Shown here piece after piece: positions 5,356-6,156 of a stretch of DNA of 6,156 nucleotides (within the stretch, counting starts at the first letter, position 1; every line of letters starts with the position of its first letter). Source of the DNA: Candidatus Luteimonas excrementigallinarum (GTDB lineage Bacteria > Pseudomonadota > Gammaproteobacteria > Xanthomonadales > Xanthomonadaceae); the NCBI GenBank assembly GCA_019115725.1, contig DXCY01000257.1, positions 1-6,156 of the forward strand, in the 5' to 3' direction. The notes beneath the pieces are model-generated. The model made no database searches, had not been told where the DNA came from, and saw only the letters and a program-made list of their open reading frames with translations. A program made the translations under genes and the position numbers.

Positions 5356-6156
5356 TCAGGCAGGACTGATCACACCCTGTTCCACGTGGAACATGCGCAC
5401 CGGTTGTCCGCCTGGCGCGTCCGGCAGATCGGTACCGGTGACGAACACCTGGGCGTCACTTTCCGCCAGGGTGGCAAACACCCTGCCCCGGTGCCCCGCG
5501 TCCAGTTCCGAGGCCATGTCGTCCAGCGCCACAACCGGCCATTCGCCCAGGGTATCGGCCAGGTGCCGGGCCTGGGACAGCAGGCAGGCCAGCGCAGCGA
5601 GCTTGGCCTGGCCCCGCGACAGCGCCTCACCCTGCGGCATGGCGCTGAATTCCACCCGCCAATCGGCCCGGTGCGGCCCGGTGCTGGTATGGCCCAGCAG
5701 GCGATCCCGGTCGCGGGCCAACAGCAGCGCGTCGGCCAGGGGCATGCTGTCGCGCTTCCAGCCGGGGAGGAACTGCAGGCCGGCGTGACCCAGCGAGGGC
5801 GCGATCCGCTGCGCGGTTGCGGCCAGGGTGTCCTGCAGGCCGAGCAGATAGGCCTCGCGGAAATCGGTGAGGTCCTCCCCTGCCCCGGCCAGTTCCATGT
5901 CCCACACATCCAGCTGATCGGAGGGGGCGCCCTGCTTCAGCAGTGCATTGCGCTGGCGCAGCGCCCGGGAAAAGCGGCGCCACAAGGGAAAAAACTCCTG
6001 TTCCACGTGGAACAGGCCCCAATCCATGAACCGCCGCCGCGGTTCCCCGCTGCCGCCTACCAGTGCATGGCTCCCCGGTTCAAACGTGACGACCTGCAGC
6101 GCGGCACACAGATCGCCCAGCTGGCTAACGCCCTGCCCGTCCAGTCGGCCTTCCCA
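5356..6156 (-). CDS. recF: RecF recombination/repair ATPase, C-terminal 266 residues (5' end outside window)
   Basis: RecF binds DNA at single-strand/double-strand junctions and, with RecO and RecR, helps load RecA on SSB-coated gaps. The frame is open to the window edge; about 95-100 N-terminal residues, including Walker A, are missing compared with a typical length of about 360. Visible motifs are RRRFMDWGLFHVE (the RecF segment that is FLDWGCFHNE in E. coli), RQRNALL, TGPHRADW, the ABC/SMC-type signature LSRGQ (5608-5622), and Walker B VVALDD followed by the D-loop SELD (5518-5535 and just downstream). The C-terminus ends MFHVEQGVISPA, like other RecF tails. dnaN is expected immediately upstream, to the right. 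The ATG at 6027 is internal, not the start, because conserved RecF sequence continues before it. Two parS-type palindromes lie within the gene. Confidence 0.97.
   Translation of the reverse strand, partial: WEGRLDGQGVSQLGDLCAALQVVTFEPGSHALVGGSGEPRRRFMDWGLFHVEQEFFPLWRRFSRALRQRNALLKQGAPSDQLDVWDMELAGAGEDLTDFREAYLLGLQDTLAATAQRIAPSLGHAGLQFLPGWKRDSMPLADALLLARDRDRLLGHTSTGPHRADWRVEFSAMPQGEALSRGQAKLAALACLLSQARHLADTLGEWPVVALDDMASELDAGHRGRVFATLAESDAQVFVTGTDLPDAPGGQPVRMFHVEQGVISPA
5378..5393. other. parS: parS centromere site 1, at the 3' end of recF
   Basis: TGTTCCACGTGGAACA is a perfect 16-bp palindrome that fully matches the chromosomal parS consensus TGTTNCACGTGNAACA. ParB/Spo0J binds such sites, spreads with CTP, and recruits ParA and SMC for origin segregation; functional sites cluster near oriC, as here. 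It encodes FHVEQ in the C-terminal segment of RecF. That ParB binds here is inferred from the exact match and the location. parA/parB are not in the window. Confidence 0.85.
5999..6014. other. parS: parS centromere site 2, within recF
   Basis: This is a second exact copy of the palindrome TGTTCCACGTGGAACA, 621 bp from the first. Its symmetry extends two bases further on each side, giving a perfect 20-bp palindrome at 5997-6016. It encodes FHVEQ right after the conserved DWG of RecF. Two exact 16-bp copies so close together are very unlikely by chance, and the spacing suits cooperative ParB loading from neighbouring sites. Confidence 0.87.

Noticed and set aside
1..6156. oriC, DnaA boxes, tRNA genes, CRISPR arrays or insertion sequences
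   Set aside because: No TTATCCACA-type box, cloverleaf, spaced direct-repeat array or transposase-like frame was seen on either strand.

Overview
The window is a GC-rich chromosomal segment from next to a replication origin, probably of a gammaproteobacterium of the Xanthomonadales (Lysobacterales). The evidence for this is the recF-gyrB pair, a GyrB with the extra Toprim-domain insert seen in proteobacteria, and the run of gyrB, M48 lipoprotein, TPR protein and tonB, which resembles what I recall from Xanthomonas-type genomes. The order-level placement is an inference. No DnaA box, rRNA, tRNA, CRISPR array, transposase or phage gene is visible.

All five genes lie on the minus strand, so transcription runs right to left, away from the expected dnaA-dnaN side. 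From the right edge they are: recF (3' three quarters, cut by the window edge); a 129-bp gap with the gyrB promoter and leader; complete gyrB; a 117-bp gap holding a strong 12-bp hairpin; an M48 zinc metalloprotease lipoprotein; a 117-bp gap; an exported TPR-repeat protein; a 158-bp gap with a good sigma-70-type promoter overlapped by a dyad; and the N-terminal 117 codons of tonB, cut by the left edge. No gene-free stretch exceeds 300 bp.

The right half is DNA replication and topology: RecF for gap repair and RecFOR loading, and GyrB as the ATPase subunit of gyrase. The left half is cell envelope: an outer-membrane-directed protease lipoprotein, a periplasmic TPR protein, and TonB, which passes proton-motive force from ExbB/ExbD to outer-membrane transporters. 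The TPR protein may assist the TonB system, judging only from its position.

The most striking feature is not a gene. Two perfect copies of the 16-bp palindrome TGTTCCACGTGGAACA, matching the chromosomal parS (ParB/Spo0J centromere) consensus, lie 621 bp apart inside recF. Both are read in the same frame and encode the same pentapeptide FHVEQ, at two separate positions that align with conserved RecF segments. The window therefore appears to hold part of the chromosome's centromere, written into the coding sequence of a repair gene. I see no wholly unknown multi-gene system here. The other points of interest are regulatory or structural: an operator-like dyad at tonB, a 13-proline run in TonB, a perfect 20-bp palindrome ending at the protease stop codon, and a GC dip over the TPR gene.
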